Positions 36,398-46,571 of a stretch of DNA of 64,000 nucleotides are shown one piece after another. The translations under genes were made by a program, and so were the position numbers. The stretch lies in the NCBI GenBank assembly GCA_947259005.1, contig CAMYKP010000003.1, positions 62,001 to 126,000 of the forward strand. Reading direction: 5' to 3'. Within the stretch, counting starts at the first letter, position 1; every line of letters starts with the position of its first letter. Source of the stretch: an uncultured Parasphingopyxis sp. GTDB lineage: Bacteria; Pseudomonadota; Alphaproteobacteria; Sphingomonadales; Sphingomonadaceae. The notes below the pieces were generated by a model. That model ran no database searches. It saw nothing but the letters and a program-made list of their open reading frames with translations, and was not told the origin of the DNA.

Positions 36398-37396
36398 CTA
36401 ACGTCTGGCGATCAGCTCAAACTTGAGCAGCAATGTCCGCTGGAGCGGATTGAAGTTATCGTCCGACGCCATCCAGATGATCGTGCGGCCGTCCTCTTCA
36501 TCGATGGCCAGCGCTTCCATATTGTCGATCGTCACTGGCGGATCGAGCCTCGCGATCACATCGCCTGCGAGAATCGTTCCGGCAGCGAGCCTGTCGAGCG
36601 AAACGATGGAAACGATCACCGAAACGCCCTCCACGAAACTGAAATCGCGATTCAGGACCAGCAGCCGTCCATCAGGCAGCAGGGCCGCATCGGTGATCCG
36701 GTGTTCGCTTGGCGGCCGGTAGCCCAGACGCAGCGGCGGTGGGCCACTCTCAACCGGGTCGCCCGCGAACAGCAACACTTCGCGCGAATCGCCCGGCCCG
36801 TCTCCCGCTTCGGAGAGTATCAGAAACCGGCCATCGTCCAGCCGGACCATGGCTTCCGCTCCGCCATTGGACGGCCAGTCCTCCATCGCCTCGGGAGCTG
36901 CGTTTCCATCGGAGCGGGCAAAGGCCGCATCGAAACGCCAGAAACCGTTTGCCCGTTCGAAGGCCACCCAATAGCGGCCGGTTTCCGGGTCATAGGCCAG
37001 CCCCTCGGCATCCCGGTCCCGCTTCCGTACTTCGCCGCCATCATCCGGAACCGGTCCGTCCGACAGTTGCCCTATAGCGGCGCGCGTAATCGCGCCCGTA
37101 TCGCTCAGCGCAAAACGAAACAGCCCGCCTGCATCGCTAATCGCAACGAAACCGTCCCCATCAAGAACCATGGCCGAGATGCCGCCAAAATCGGGGTTGT
37201 CGCTCGTCAGCACCCAGCCACCAAGATATCGCAGTCCCCCGATATCGCGTCGTGCAGGGTCCCCACTGTCGAGCAGCACCGGCTCTGCATGGATTGCAAA
37301 AGGCCTCTCGACCGCCTCCCCTTGCCCTCCGGTGAGGATCAGGGTCGAACTCGCGACAGACAGGATCAGGAACAAGGCAGCGATACGGCGAAACAT
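36398..37396 (-). CDS. Esterase-like activity of phytase family protein
   Basis: Exported beta-propeller-like protein of 332 residues with signal peptide MFRRIAALFLILSVASSTLIL. The PF13449-type signatures are present: GDGFVAISDAGGLFRFAL, DRDAEGLAYDPETGRYWVAFE and DNMEALAIDEEDGRTIIWMASDDN. Despite the family name, activity has not been demonstrated for most members. The protein is acidic with several Asp-rich loops that may bind Ca2+. It is alone on its strand and divergent from the glycine-zipper gene. Confidence 0.83.
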   Translation of the reverse strand: MFRRIAALFLILSVASSTLILTGGQGEAVERPFAIHAEPVLLDSGDPARRDIGGLRYLGGWVLTSDNPDFGGISAMVLDGDGFVAISDAGGLFRFALSDTGAITRAAIGQLSDGPVPDDGGEVRKRDRDAEGLAYDPETGRYWVAFERANGFWRFDAAFARSDGNAAPEAMEDWPSNGGAEAMVRLDDGRFLILSEAGDGPGDSREVLLFAGDPVESGPPPLRLGYRPPSEHRITDAALLPDGRLLVLNRDFSFVEGVSVIVSIVSLDRLAAGTILAGDVIARLDPPVTIDNMEALAIDEEDGRTIIWMASDDNFNPLQRTLLLKFELIARR

Positions 37397-37590
37397 CGCC
37401 GCCTCCTACCATCGCCATATCCGTGCGGACAGCCGAAACAGGCCCAAGCTGAACGACAGACAACAGCATCGTTCAGACAAGGTTCCGCTAACCATCTGCA
37501 TAAGGGCATTGCGTTGGCGGAAGCTGTTCAGTGAAGAGGTCCGCCGCACCAGATTTGATACCGCATTGCAGACGCTTGGGAGAATATGAG

Positions 37591-38007
37591 ATGGCATTGA
37601 AGAAAATCACATTGGCAGCTCTCGCCGGAGCGATGCTGATCCCCGCTGCGGCCCATGCTGGGGACCGCTACTATAACGACGGCTATAATGACGACCGCTA
37701 TTACGAAAGCCGGTATGATGATCGCTATGACCGGCGCGAGTATCGGCGGGGCGATTATTATGAAGGCCATCGTGGCTATAACCGCCGCGACAACAGGCGC
37801 TATTCCTATCGCAATGACCGTAGACATTATCGCGGGCGCTGCCGTGACAGCGGGACAGGCGGCACGATCATCGGCGGTATCGCCGGTGCACTGCTCGGCA
37901 ATGAAATCGCCGAAGGCCGCAGAGGCCGGGGCGATGGCACGGCCGGCGCTGTAATCGGCGGTGTAGTCGGAGCGCTGGCAGGCCGGGCAATCGACCGCGA
38001 CTGCTAA
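37591..38007 (+). CDS. Glycine-zipper 2TM-domain protein
   Basis: Exported protein of 138 residues with signal peptide MALKKITLAALAGAMLIPAAAHA. The first half of the mature protein is rich in Tyr, Asp and Arg (DRYYNDGYNDDRYYESRYDD and related), the second half carries the glycine zipper TIIGGIAGALLGNEIAEGR...AVIGGVVGALAGRAIDRDC found in 17-kDa surface antigens. It likely inserts in the outer membrane or associates with it. The start at 37591 is preceded by GGGAGAA. Function unknown. Confidence 0.8.
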   Translation: MALKKITLAALAGAMLIPAAAHAGDRYYNDGYNDDRYYESRYDDRYDRREYRRGDYYEGHRGYNRRDNRRYSYRNDRRHYRGRCRDSGTGGTIIGGIAGALLGNEIAEGRRGRGDGTAGAVIGGVVGALAGRAIDRDC

Positions 38008-38234
38008 AAAGCATTCAACACGGATTTCACAGTCTAGTCCTCGCGTAGCGTATCGAGGATGAGGGGGTCGGCGCGCGTATCTGCTCCGGCCCCCGAATTT
38101 ATTGGGCGCAACAAAGCTGCCCAAAGTTTACAAAGTGGGCACTGAAACAGCCTTACGCCCGCTTCCTGCCGAACCCGGAGCCATGAACCGAGCGACCTGC
38201 ATGAAATCAGACCTTTTCCAACATTGCAAGAAGA

Positions 38235-40067
38235 CTATTTCGACGCCTCATCGAACAGGCCGGCCAGTTGTTCGACCATCGTGCCGCCCAGTTGTTCGGC
38301 GTCCATGATCGTCACGGCGCGCTCATAATAGCGGGTCACGTCATGGCCGATGCCGATGGCGCACAGTTCGACCGGCGAGCGGGTTTCGATCCAGGCGATG
38401 ACCTGCCGCAGATGCTTTTCGAGATAGCTTCCCGAATTCACCGACAGCGTCGAATCATCGACCGGCGCACCATCGGATATCACCATCAGCACCCGGCGTT
38501 CCTCCGAGCGGCCCATCAACCGGTTATGCGCCCATAACAGGGCCTCGCCGTCGATATTCTCCTTGAGCAGCCCCTCGCGCATCATCAGGCCCAGACTCTT
38601 GCGCGCCCGGCGCCACGGCTCGTCGGCTTGCTTGTAGATGATGTGGCGCAGATCGTTGAGCCTGCCCGGATGCGCGGGGCGGCCTTCGGCCAGCCATTGC
38701 TCGCGCGACTGGCCGCCCTTCCAGGCGCGGGTCGTGAACCCCAGTATCTCAGTCTTTACGCCAACCCGCTCCAGCGTGCGCGCCATGATATCGGCGGAGA
38801 TGGCGGCGATCGAAATCGGTCGTCCGCGCATCGATCCCGAATTGTCGATCAGCAACGTGACGACGGTATCCCGGAACTCGGTGTCGCGCTCAATCTTGTA
38901 GGAGAGCGAATGGGCCGGATTGACGATGACCCGTGAAAGTCGCGCGGCGTCCAGCGTCCCTTCTTCCTGATCGAAATCCCAGGAGCGCAGCTGCTGCGCC
39001 ATCAACCGGCGTTGCAGCCGGTTCGCAAGCTTGGTCACCGCGCCCTGCAGATGGACAAGCTGCTGATCCAGATAGGCGCGCAGGCGGGTGAGTTCCTCCT
39101 CGTCGCACAATTCGGTTGCGGCAATCTCTTCGTCATACTGGGTCGTGAATGCCGCGTAATTGAATTGCGGCGTCAGATCGCTGAACGGGCGGTTCGGGCG
39201 AACGGGGAGCATCCCCTCCTCGCCATCATCCATCGGATCGCCGTCCATATCCCCGAATTCATCGTCCAGCGAATCACCTTCGCCATCTTCCCCGGCCTCA
39301 TCGGAATCTTCGGCGCGCGCATCGGCCTGGGATTCGGCCCCGGCATCGCCCTCTTCCTGATCGTCGCTATCGTCATTCTCGTCCGGATCTTCGCCCTCAT
39401 CCTCATCGCCGCCCTCATCGCCATCATCAGGCTGGAGATCGCCGTCGATCAGCTCGAGATCCTCAAGCAGGCGCGTCGTCAGTTCGGCAAAGCCGCGCTG
39501 ATCGTCGAGCAGCATTTCGAGCGCATCGAGGTCCGCGCCGCCTTTTTCCTCGATCCAGTCGCGGACAAGATCGAGGCCGGGCCTTGCGCGTTCGGGCGCA
39601 GCCTCTCCGGTCAGCCGCTCTCGCACCATCAGCGCGATGGCCGAGGCCAGAGGCACCTCATCGCGGTTGCGCGCCTTGGATATCGGATCGGATTTGAGCC
39701 GCATATCGAGCGCTTCGGCAAGATTGGCGCGGACCCCGGCATAGCGCCGCGCGCCCAGTGCCTCGACCCGCGCCTTTTCCACGGCATCGAAAGCCGAACG
39801 CGCAATCGCGTCCGCCGGCTGGGCCGAAGCGTGGACGGCATTGTCATGATAGCGCAGCATCAGCGCCGCCGCATCGGCAAAGCCCCGGGCCTCGGCCACC
39901 TGATCGGGTGGCAGCGCGCGCGACGGCATCGGCACCTTGATATGGCGGCCATTGGAGATCGGAATATCTGCGGTAAAGGCGAGTTCCACCTCCGGATCCG
40001 CCGCCATGGCCCGCGCCGCGCCGGAAAGCGCTGCTTTCAGCTCATCGAGAGGATTGGGATCGGCCAT
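38235..40067 (-). CDS. cobT: Cobaltochelatase CobT-like VWA protein
   Basis: Protein of 610 residues with the CobT architecture: helical N-terminal domain, a long acidic Asp/Glu-rich linker (about residues 220-310) and a C-terminal von Willebrand A domain whose MIDAS motif is [10 protein letters not shown]. In aerobic cobalamin synthesis CobT and the AAA+ CobS form the chaperone-like part that drives cobalt insertion by CobN. CobS is next, 10 nt upstream, but CobN and corrin-ring genes are absent from the window. The start at 40067 ([10 protein letters not shown]) avoids the cobS overlap. A role other than cobalt chelation is possible. Confidence 0.86.
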   Translation of the reverse strand: MADPNPLDELKAALSGAARAMAADPEVELAFTADIPISNGRHIKVPMPSRALPPDQVAEARGFADAAALMLRYHDNAVHASAQPADAIARSAFDAVEKARVEALGARRYAGVRANLAEALDMRLKSDPISKARNRDEVPLASAIALMVRERLTGEAAPERARPGLDLVRDWIEEKGGADLDALEMLLDDQRGFAELTTRLLEDLELIDGDLQPDDGDEGGDEDEGEDPDENDDSDDQEEGDAGAESQADARAEDSDEAGEDGEGDSLDDEFGDMDGDPMDDGEEGMLPVRPNRPFSDLTPQFNYAAFTTQYDEEIAATELCDEEELTRLRAYLDQQLVHLQGAVTKLANRLQRRLMAQQLRSWDFDQEEGTLDAARLSRVIVNPAHSLSYKIERDTEFRDTVVTLLIDNSGSMRGRPISIAAISADIMARTLERVGVKTEILGFTTRAWKGGQSREQWLAEGRPAHPGRLNDLRHIIYKQADEPWRRARKSLGLMMREGLLKENIDGEALLWAHNRLMGRSEERRVLMVISDGAPVDDSTLSVNSGSYLEKHLRQVIAWIETRSPVELCAIGIGHDVTRYYERAVTIMDAEQLGGTMVEQLAGLFDEASK

Positions 40068-40077
40068 CAATCCGCGT

Positions 40078-41085
40078 CTATTCGGACGCGCCCACAACAC
40101 TCTCCGGCAAATCCGCACCGAAGACGCGCTGGTAATATTCGGCGACCAGTGCCCGCTCGGCCTCATCGCATTTGTTGAGGAAGGAAAGGCGGAAGGCGAA
40201 GCCGATATCGCCAAAGATGGTCGTGTTCTGCGCCCAGGTGATCACGGTCCGCGGGCTCATAACGGTCGAAATATCACCGGCCATGAAACCCTGGCGCGTC
40301 AGTTCCGCCACCTTGACCATGTCGTCGACCGTCTTGTGGCCGGCCTCGGTGTCGAACTCGTCATTCTTCGACAGCACGATCTTCGCCTCGGTCGCGGCCG
40401 GCAGATAGTTGAGCGTAACGACGATGTTCCACCGGTCCATCTGGCCCTGGTTGATTTGCTGGGTGCCATGATACAGCCCCGTCGTGTCACCAAGGCCAAC
40501 CGTGTTCGACGTAGCAAACAGCCGGAAATAGGGGTTGGGGCGGATCACGCGGTTCTGATCGAGCAGGGTCAGCTTGCCGTCCGCTTCCAGCACGCGCTGG
40601 ATCACGAACATCACATCGGGACGCCCGGCATCATATTCGTCAAAGACGAGCGCGGTCGGCGTCTGCAGCGCCCAGGGCAGCAGGCCTTCGCGGAACTCTG
40701 TAACCTGCTGGCCGTCGCGCAGCACGATGGCATCGCGGCCGACAAGGTCAATCCGGCTGATATGGCTATCGAGATTGATCCGGATGCACGGCCAGTTGAG
40801 GCGCGAGGCGACCTGCTCGATATGCGTCGATTTGCCCGTGCCGTGATAACCCTGGATCATCACCCGGCGGTTGAAGGCAAAGCCCGCGGCAATGGCGAGC
40901 GTGGTATCCGGATCGAAGACATAGCTTTCGTCGCGATCGGGAACGCGTTCATCGGCTTCGCTGAAAGCCGGGACTTCCATATCCGAGTCGATGCCGAAAA
41001 GATCACGCACTTTCACCATCTTGTCCGGTGCGGCCATGATGGGTTCGGCCCGGCTGTCAGGCTGCGTGTTGGCAATGCTGTTCAT
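40078..41085 (-). CDS. cobS: Cobaltochelatase CobS-like AAA+ ATPase
   Basis: AAA+ MoxR/CobS-type ATPase of 335 residues. Walker [10 protein letters not shown] near residue 80, Walker [11 protein letters not shown] near 150, sensor region [19 protein letters not shown]. The N-terminal segment [19 protein letters not shown] is the CobS signature. It precedes cobT by 10 nt and lies downstream of the J-domain gene. CobS is known to form a hexamer that works with CobT; partner CobN is not in the window. Start at 41085 is the annotated-type start; a later Met ([10 protein letters not shown]) is possible. Confidence 0.9.
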   Translation of the reverse strand: MNSIANTQPDSRAEPIMAAPDKMVKVRDLFGIDSDMEVPAFSEADERVPDRDESYVFDPDTTLAIAAGFAFNRRVMIQGYHGTGKSTHIEQVASRLNWPCIRINLDSHISRIDLVGRDAIVLRDGQQVTEFREGLLPWALQTPTALVFDEYDAGRPDVMFVIQRVLEADGKLTLLDQNRVIRPNPYFRLFATSNTVGLGDTTGLYHGTQQINQGQMDRWNIVVTLNYLPAATEAKIVLSKNDEFDTEAGHKTVDDMVKVAELTRQGFMAGDISTVMSPRTVITWAQNTTIFGDIGFAFRLSFLNKCDEAERALVAEYYQRVFGADLPESVVGASE

Positions 41086-41134
41086 CGTAATTCCTAGTGT
41101 CTCACTTTGGGTATCTGGCTAGTGTTCGGGCCAA

Positions 41135-41728
41135 TCAGGAAAAGGCAGGGGTGTCCTTCAGATGCGTATAGGCGTCGATAACGCGCTGCAACATCTTCTC
41201 GTGGCTCCGGTCCCCGCCATTTTTGTCGGGATGATATTTGCGAACCAGCGCTGCATAGCGGCGCCGTAGCGTCTTTCGGTCGGCATTCGCATTCAGCCCG
41301 AGAATCTGTAAATTTTCCCGATCGCGGTCGGAAAGCGGTTTGCCGTCTTCCCTCGGCGTGCGGACGCCGGTGCGGAAGCGCGCTCCGATCGCATCCAGCG
41401 GGTCGGTAAAATCGGCCCAGCGCGGCGTGGGGCTGGCACCATTGGAGGCAAAAGACCGCGTTTCCCGGTCCCAGCCGGACCAGGGCCGCTGCTGGCTGTA
41501 AATCTCTTCCTCGTCCATGCCGGCGAAGAAATCATAATGCGCGTTGAACTCGCGGACATGCTCGAGGCACAGCCAGTGATAATCGCCCGGCCCATCGAAA
41601 CCGCCGCGACGATGCCCGGTTTTGGGTGCGCGAAACTCACCCAGATCAGCGCATTCGGGATGATCGCACATCCGTTCGCTGTCATCGATCCGACCATGGA
41701 ATTTTTCATGTCTTGGGTGTGAGGCCAA
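41135..41728 (-). CDS. J-domain protein with N-terminal Cys motif
   Basis: Protein of 197 residues. The C-terminal ~55 residues form a J domain with the HPD motif (RKYHPDKNGG), able to stimulate DnaK ATPase. The N-terminal region holds a conserved Cys/His set (CDHPEC...HWLCLEHVREFN) that may bind zinc. No GF-rich or zinc-finger DnaJ core is present. The start is TTG 41728, preceded by AAAGGAG at ideal distance; the next Met is at residue 20. It lies upstream of cobS and divergent from bolA, with 37 bp between the starts, a conserved alphaproteobacterial layout. Confidence 0.85.
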   Translation of the reverse strand: MASHPRHEKFHGRIDDSERMCDHPECADLGEFRAPKTGHRRGGFDGPGDYHWLCLEHVREFNAHYDFFAGMDEEEIYSQQRPWSGWDRETRSFASNGASPTPRWADFTDPLDAIGARFRTGVRTPREDGKPLSDRDRENLQILGLNANADRKTLRRRYAALVRKYHPDKNGGDRSHEKMLQRVIDAYTHLKDTPAFS

Positions 41729-41765
41729 GGGTGCTCCTTTCGTCCAACATGCCTATATAGGAGCC

Positions 41766-42059
41766 ATGAACCAGGAATCGAAAGGCCCTGTTGCGGCCGA
41801 AATTGAAAAGCGTCTCACCGAGGCCCTCGGCCCCATTCATTTGCGGGTCATAAACGACAGCGCCCAGCATCGCGGTCATGCCGGAGATGACGGCAGCGGC
41901 GAAAGCCATTTCACCGTTGAAATCGTTGCTATGCAATTTGAGGAGATGAATCGGGTCGAGCGCCAGCGCGCAGTCAACAAGGCACTGGGTGATTTGATGA
42001 ACGAGCGGGTCCATGCCATGCAAATCCGGGCAAAGGCACCAAGCGAGGTTGCCGAATAG
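41766..42059 (+). CDS. bolA: BolA family protein
   Basis: Protein of 97 residues of the BolA family. The core is LTEALGPIHLRVINDSAQHRGHA... SHFTVEIVAMQFEEMNRVERQRAVNKALGDLM. BolA proteins cooperate with monothiol glutaredoxins in Fe-S trafficking or act as transcription factors; the His in HAGDD/HFT is the likely cluster ligand. The gene is divergent from the J-domain gene and 32 nt upstream of an alpha/beta hydrolase on the same strand. Its role with cobST is unclear, although the arrangement is recurrent. Confidence 0.9.
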   Translation: MNQESKGPVAAEIEKRLTEALGPIHLRVINDSAQHRGHAGDDGSGESHFTVEIVAMQFEEMNRVERQRAVNKALGDLMNERVHAMQIRAKAPSEVAE

Positions 42060-42091
42060 TCACCCGCCGATACGAGAATCCTAGGAACACG

Positions 42092-42991
42092 ATGCCTGAA
42101 TTCGACCAGCAACAGATAGCGCTCCACACGGGCATCACGCTCAATGTTGCAACCGCCGGGCCGCGCGATGGCGAGCCGATTATATTCCTCCACGGATTTC
42201 CCGAATCGCACCGCACATGGCGCCATCAGATTGCCGCGCTCTCGGACCGCTATTTCTGCATCGCACCCGATCAGCGCGGCTTCGCCAAATCGGAAAAGCC
42301 GCAAGGCGTGGAGAGTTACCAGCCACAAAAGATGATCGACGACGTGAAGGCTCTCGCCGATGCGCTCGATATCGACGACTTCACACTGGCCGGGCATGAC
42401 TGGGGCGGGGCCATCGCCTGGGGCACGGCGATCGGCAATCCCCACCGCGTAAAACGGCTGATCATTGCCAACGCGCCCCATCCCCTGGTTTTCCAGAAAG
42501 GGCTGATTGAGGACCGGGGCCAGCGACTCGCCTCGGCCTATATCCGCGAATTCCGCAAGCCGGAGAATGATGCTTTTCTCGAAGAACATGGACTTGCCGC
42601 CTTCTTGCGCAAGACGATGAACTGGGAACGCGCGCCAGCGCTGGAGGATGAAGAACGCGACGTCATGCTCGCTGACTGGGCGCGGCCGGGTGCCGCGATT
42701 GCGATGATGAACTGGTATCGCGGATCGCCGGTTACCGTGCCCGAAGCCGATGAAGAGGTGGAAAGGCCAGCCTTTCTCGACACAGCTTTCCCGCGCGTCA
42801 CGATGCCGGTGCTGGTCACCTGGGGCATGGACGACACCGCGCTTCTCCCCGGCCAGATTGAGGGGCTGGATCAGATTGTCGATGGCCTGACGCTCGTCAA
42901 AATCGATGCCGGGCATTTCGTGCCCTGGGAAGCGCCCGATGCGGTAACGTCCGCGATCAACGACTGGCTTGCGAAGACGCCTCTCGGCTAG
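42092..42991 (+). CDS. Alpha/beta hydrolase, epoxide hydrolase-like
   Basis: Cytoplasmic alpha/beta hydrolase of 299 residues. The oxyanion motif HGFPES, nucleophile elbow GHDWGG (Asp) and late His in DAGHFVPWEAPD indicate the Asp-His-acid group of epoxide hydrolases and haloacetate dehalogenases. WGMDDTALLPGQ carries the likely acid residue. Substrate unknown. It follows bolA by 32 nt and is convergent with the DUF2332 gene, overlapping by 4 nt. Confidence 0.85.
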   Translation: MPEFDQQQIALHTGITLNVATAGPRDGEPIIFLHGFPESHRTWRHQIAALSDRYFCIAPDQRGFAKSEKPQGVESYQPQKMIDDVKALADALDIDDFTLAGHDWGGAIAWGTAIGNPHRVKRLIIANAPHPLVFQKGLIEDRGQRLASAYIREFRKPENDAFLEEHGLAAFLRKTMNWERAPALEDEERDVMLADWARPGAAIAMMNWYRGSPVTVPEADEEVERPAFLDTAFPRVTMPVLVTWGMDDTALLPGQIEGLDQIVDGLTLVKIDAGHFVPWEAPDAVTSAINDWLAKTPLG

Positions 42992-44031
42992 AGCAACCAA
43001 TCCACCGAAGCGCCGTGCGGATGACCGTCGGCAAGATGATGAAGATCCTCACCCAAGGGCCAAAGCTTCAATCGCAATTCAAACGCCTTTCTCGCGTCAT
43101 CGAATTCATAGGATAGCCAGCCAAATGGCCTCTCCTCGGTCGCATGCTCTGCTGCGGCGGCGATGGCGGCGTGGAAACGCTGCTTCTGATCGTCCGGCAA
43201 ATATTGGAGCGTGATCGTGTGGAACACTATACGCATCACGCCTTCGGCTTGAGGTGCCGCCAGCTGCGCCTCGATCCAGTCGGCAGCTTCGCCCGCGATT
43301 ATCGGCGGCGGGAAAGCCCGGGCCAGCGCAATGGCCTGTTCGGCCCGTTCGATGCGCTCCGGCTGGTCCGGCCAGATGTAGGCGAGCAGCTTTTCGGCGG
43401 CTTCCGGCGATGAAAGATAGATGGGATTGCGGTCCACACCGCGCTGGGCGATCAGGGTGACCGCACTGTCTGGCGGCGGAGCCCCGTTCCATTGCGGGGC
43501 TAGCAGTAGTGGCGATGTCGGTTCGCCCGCCTCGACTCCGCCCAGTTCGTAACGATAACGGTTAAGATTGAGGACAAGGCCGGCGCTCGATCCGATTTCC
43601 AGCAGGTCGATAGGCATGGGATAGCGCGCCACGGCAACCATCAACCCGGCCATGATATAGGCTGCTCTTGCTGGTTCATTGGTCTGGGGCGGGGAATCGA
43701 GCCAGCCGGCAAGATCCGCACCATGGGCTTCCAGCGCCGCCGCTACGGCCGCGTCGAGATCGCCCTCTCCACCATAGGCCGCCGCGAGAGCTTCGTCCCG
43801 TCCCGAGCGCGCAAGCGCGTGAAGACCGCCAGTGAGCCGCAAGGCCATCGCCTCTCCAGCCCCTTCCAGATTGCCGTCCATTGCAAGGATATGCGCGCCG
43901 ACTGGCCCTGTCGGATCGATATGCCGGGCAACCGCTTCGAGGATATCTGCGGTCAGCGGGGAGCCGTTGTTCCGGCAAAATTCGGCCTGGCGCTGAAAGG
44001 CGGCGCGAATGTCTGAAAATTTATCCGTCAT
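42988..44031 (-). CDS. DUF2332 family protein
   Basis: Cytoplasmic protein of 347 residues of DUF2332. The family hallmarks are an N-terminal AFQRQAEFCRNNGSPLTADIL and a central PIDLLEIGSSAGLVLNLNRYRYELGG, the latter resembling an SAM-binding glycine loop of methyltransferases (EIGSSAGL). Activity is unproven. The start at 44031 (MTDKFSDIRAAF) is preferred over the ATG at 44073. It is divergent from hisG with 47 bp between starts and overlaps the hydrolase end by 4 nt. Confidence 0.8.
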   Translation of the reverse strand: MTDKFSDIRAAFQRQAEFCRNNGSPLTADILEAVARHIDPTGPVGAHILAMDGNLEGAGEAMALRLTGGLHALARSGRDEALAAAYGGEGDLDAAVAAALEAHGADLAGWLDSPPQTNEPARAAYIMAGLMVAVARYPMPIDLLEIGSSAGLVLNLNRYRYELGGVEAGEPTSPLLLAPQWNGAPPPDSAVTLIAQRGVDRNPIYLSSPEAAEKLLAYIWPDQPERIERAEQAIALARAFPPPIIAGEAADWIEAQLAAPQAEGVMRIVFHTITLQYLPDDQKQRFHAAIAAAAEHATEERPFGWLSYEFDDARKAFELRLKLWPLGEDLHHLADGHPHGASVDWLL

Positions 44032-44078
44032 AGTCCTAGCTTGCCCGTAGGAGCGCCCCCAAGTAAAGCGCACCCGCC

Positions 44079-44741
44079 ATGGCCAATCCGATAATCTTCG
44101 CCATCCCCAAGGGACGTATCCTCGATGAAGCGCTCCCGCTGCTCGCCGAGGCCGGAATCGTGCCCGATGCGGATTTCCACAATAAGGACAGCCGCGCGCT
44201 GCGTTTCGGGACGAACAATCCCGATATCGACATTATCCGGGTCCGCGCATTCGATGTCGCGACCTTTGTCGCGCATGGCGCCGCGCAAGTCGGTATCGTC
44301 GGCTCAGACGTGCTCGAAGAATATAGCTATTCGGAGATTTATGCGCCCGTCGATCTCGATATCGGCCATTGCCGCCTGTCGGTCGCAGAACCGGCCGATC
44401 TCGCGGCGAGCGACGATGTAAGTGAATGGAGCCATGTCCGGATCGCCACCAAATATCCCAATTTCACGCGCCGCCATTTCGAGGCCAAAGGCATTCAGGC
44501 CGAATGCGTAAAGTTGAACGGCGCGATGGAAATCGCACCGGCACTGGGCCTGACCCGACGGATCGTCGATCTGGTGTCGAGCGGCGGGACGCTGAAAGCC
44601 AATAATCTGGTTGAAGTGGATACCCTGTGCGAAGTCACATCGCGGCTCATCGTCAACCGGGCGGCTTTCAAGACACGGCCCGAAATCCGGCCCATGGTGG
44701 AGCGGTTCCGTGAAATTGTTGGCGGCAACGATGCCGCTTAG
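44079..44741 (+). CDS. hisG: ATP phosphoribosyltransferase, short form
   Basis: First enzyme of histidine synthesis, ATP + PRPP to phosphoribosyl-ATP. With 220 residues it is the short HisG_S type, which lacks the C-terminal regulatory domain and needs HisZ (a HisRS-like subunit) for activity. Recognisable parts are [26 protein letters not shown] (PRPP site), and [20 protein letters not shown]. No hisZ is in the window. It overlaps hisD by 11 nt, so the two are co-transcribed. Confidence 0.92.
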   Translation: MANPIIFAIPKGRILDEALPLLAEAGIVPDADFHNKDSRALRFGTNNPDIDIIRVRAFDVATFVAHGAAQVGIVGSDVLEEYSYSEIYAPVDLDIGHCRLSVAEPADLAASDDVSEWSHVRIATKYPNFTRRHFEAKGIQAECVKLNGAMEIAPALGLTRRIVDLVSSGGTLKANNLVEVDTLCEVTSRLIVNRAAFKTRPEIRPMVERFREIVGGNDAA

Positions 44742-46026
44742 GCTCAACGCCTCGGACGGCGATTTCGACACCCGCTTTACCGCTCTGGTCGAGGCCCGGC
44801 GGGGAACCGATGCCGATATCGCGCGCGACGTCGCGGCGATCATCGCAGAAGTCCGGACTCGCGGCGATGAAGCAGTTGCCGAATATACGAGGGATTTCGA
44901 CGGTTTCGATCTCGCCGCCACCGGATGGTCGGTGACCAAGGAGCAGAGGCTTGCCGCTCTTGAGGGGCTGGATGCCGAACTGCGAGACGCACTCGAACTG
45001 GCGGCGACGCGCATCCGCGCTTTCCACGAGAAGCAGAAGCCGGAAAACAGCGAAACGACCGATGATGCGGGTGTCAGGATGGGGTCGCGCTGGTCAGCGG
45101 TTGAAACGGCCGGGCTCTATGTGCCGGGCGGGCGAGCCGCCTATCCGTCTTCCCTGCTTATGAATGCGATTCCGGCACTCGTCGCCGGTGTCGACCATAT
45201 CGTGATGGTCACGCCAACACCGGGCGGAGAGATAATTCCGCTGATCCTGGCCGCCGCCGAGATTGCCGGCATAAGCGAGATTTACCGGATCGGCGGGGCT
45301 CAGGCCATCGCAGCCCTCGCCTTCGGCACCGACACCATCCCCAGCGCCGATGTGATTGTCGGCCCCGGCAATGCCTGGGTGGCCGAAGCCAAACGCCAGC
45401 TCTACGGCACCGTCGGAATAGACATGGTGGCCGGGCCTTCCGAAATCGTCGTGATAGCCGACCGGGATAACGACCCGGACTGGATCGCGGCCGACCTGTT
45501 ATCGCAGGCCGAACATGATCCGACGAGCCAGTCGATCCTGTTTACGGACAATGCGGATTTCGCCGATGCCGTCGTCCAAGCCGTCGAAACGCAGCTCGGC
45601 AATCTCGAAACGGAAGAAACGGCACGAACGAGCTGGAATGCCAATGGCGCAATCATCTGTGTCGAATCGCTGGACGAGGCCCTTCCCCTATCCGATCGGC
45701 TCGCGCCGGAGCATCTCGAACTTGCAGTGGCCGATCCCGATGCTTTGTTCGCACGCGTCCGTCATGCCGGTTCGGTCTTTCTCGGGCGCCTGACGCCCGA
45801 AGCCATTGGCGATTATATCGGCGGGCCAAATCATGTATTGCCCACCGGACGCCGGGCGCGCTTTGCGTCCGGGCTTTCGGTACTCGATTTCATGAAGCGG
45901 ACGAGTTTTCTCGGCTGCAGCGAGCAGGCCCTCGAAGCGATTGGCCCGGCCGCCGTCCGGCTGGCCAAAGCGGAAGGCCTGCCGGCCCATGCCCGATCGG
46001 TAGCCATGCGGCTACCGCGACAATGA
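44731..46026 (+). CDS. hisD: Histidinol dehydrogenase
   Basis: Zinc-dependent enzyme of 431 residues performing the last two oxidations of L-histidinol to histidine. Characteristic regions: [51 protein letters not shown] (catalytic Glu-His) and [24 protein letters not shown]. The start at 44731 ([12 protein letters not shown]) overlaps the hisG end by 11 nt; longer starts run back into hisG in another frame. A DUF1993 gene follows after 20 nt. Confidence 0.93.
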   Translation: MPLRLNASDGDFDTRFTALVEARRGTDADIARDVAAIIAEVRTRGDEAVAEYTRDFDGFDLAATGWSVTKEQRLAALEGLDAELRDALELAATRIRAFHEKQKPENSETTDDAGVRMGSRWSAVETAGLYVPGGRAAYPSSLLMNAIPALVAGVDHIVMVTPTPGGEIIPLILAAAEIAGISEIYRIGGAQAIAALAFGTDTIPSADVIVGPGNAWVAEAKRQLYGTVGIDMVAGPSEIVVIADRDNDPDWIAADLLSQAEHDPTSQSILFTDNADFADAVVQAVETQLGNLETEETARTSWNANGAIICVESLDEALPLSDRLAPEHLELAVADPDALFARVRHAGSVFLGRLTPEAIGDYIGGPNHVLPTGRRARFASGLSVLDFMKRTSFLGCSEQALEAIGPAAVRLAKAEGLPAHARSVAMRLPRQ

Positions 46027-46046
46027 CGACATATTAGGAGACGATC

Positions 46047-46571
46047 ATGAGCATTTCGCTGTACGACGCCATCATCCCCGGCAATCTTCAGATCATCGGT
46101 TCGGTTTCGAGTCTGGTCGACAAGGCGGCGGCTTTCTGCGCCGAAAACGGCCGGTCGGAAGAAGAGATGGCTCAGGCGAAGCTGATCGAAGATATGTTGC
46201 CTTTTGCCTATCAGGTGAAAGCTGTCGCCGAACATTCGCTTGGCGCGATTGAGGGCGTACGTGCGGGCAATTATTCACCCGATCTCGCTGCGCCTCCGGC
46301 AGATTTCGCAGGATTGAAAGCCAAGCTTGCCGCTGCAGCTTCGGCGCTGGAGGCGATCGATCCGGCCGAAGTCGAGGGATTTATCGGCAATGACATGCAA
46401 TTCTCCTTCGGCGAAATGGTTATCCCTTTCACGGCCGAGAATTTCCTGCTCTCCTTCGCGCAGCCCAATTTCTATTTCCATGCGACAACGGCCTATGACA
46501 TTTTGCGCGCCCAAGGCGTGCCCATCGGCAAACGAGATTTCCTTGGCCAGTTACGGATGAAAACCGCCTGA
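46047..46571 (+). CDS. DUF1993 family protein
   Basis: Protein of 174 residues with the DUF1993 pattern: MSISLYDAIIPGNLQIIGSVSSLVDKA and FLLSFAQPNFYFHATTAYDILRAQGVPIGKRDFLG. DUF1993 is related to the DinB/YfiT four-helix bundle; the His in FHATTAYD and others could bind a metal. Function unknown. It starts 20 nt after hisD and its stop overlaps the nusB start by 1 nt (TGATG), so it is likely part of the his-nusB operon. Confidence 0.85.
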   Translation: MSISLYDAIIPGNLQIIGSVSSLVDKAAAFCAENGRSEEEMAQAKLIEDMLPFAYQVKAVAEHSLGAIEGVRAGNYSPDLAAPPADFAGLKAKLAAAASALEAIDPAEVEGFIGNDMQFSFGEMVIPFTAENFLLSFAQPNFYFHATTAYDILRAQGVPIGKRDFLGQLRMKTA

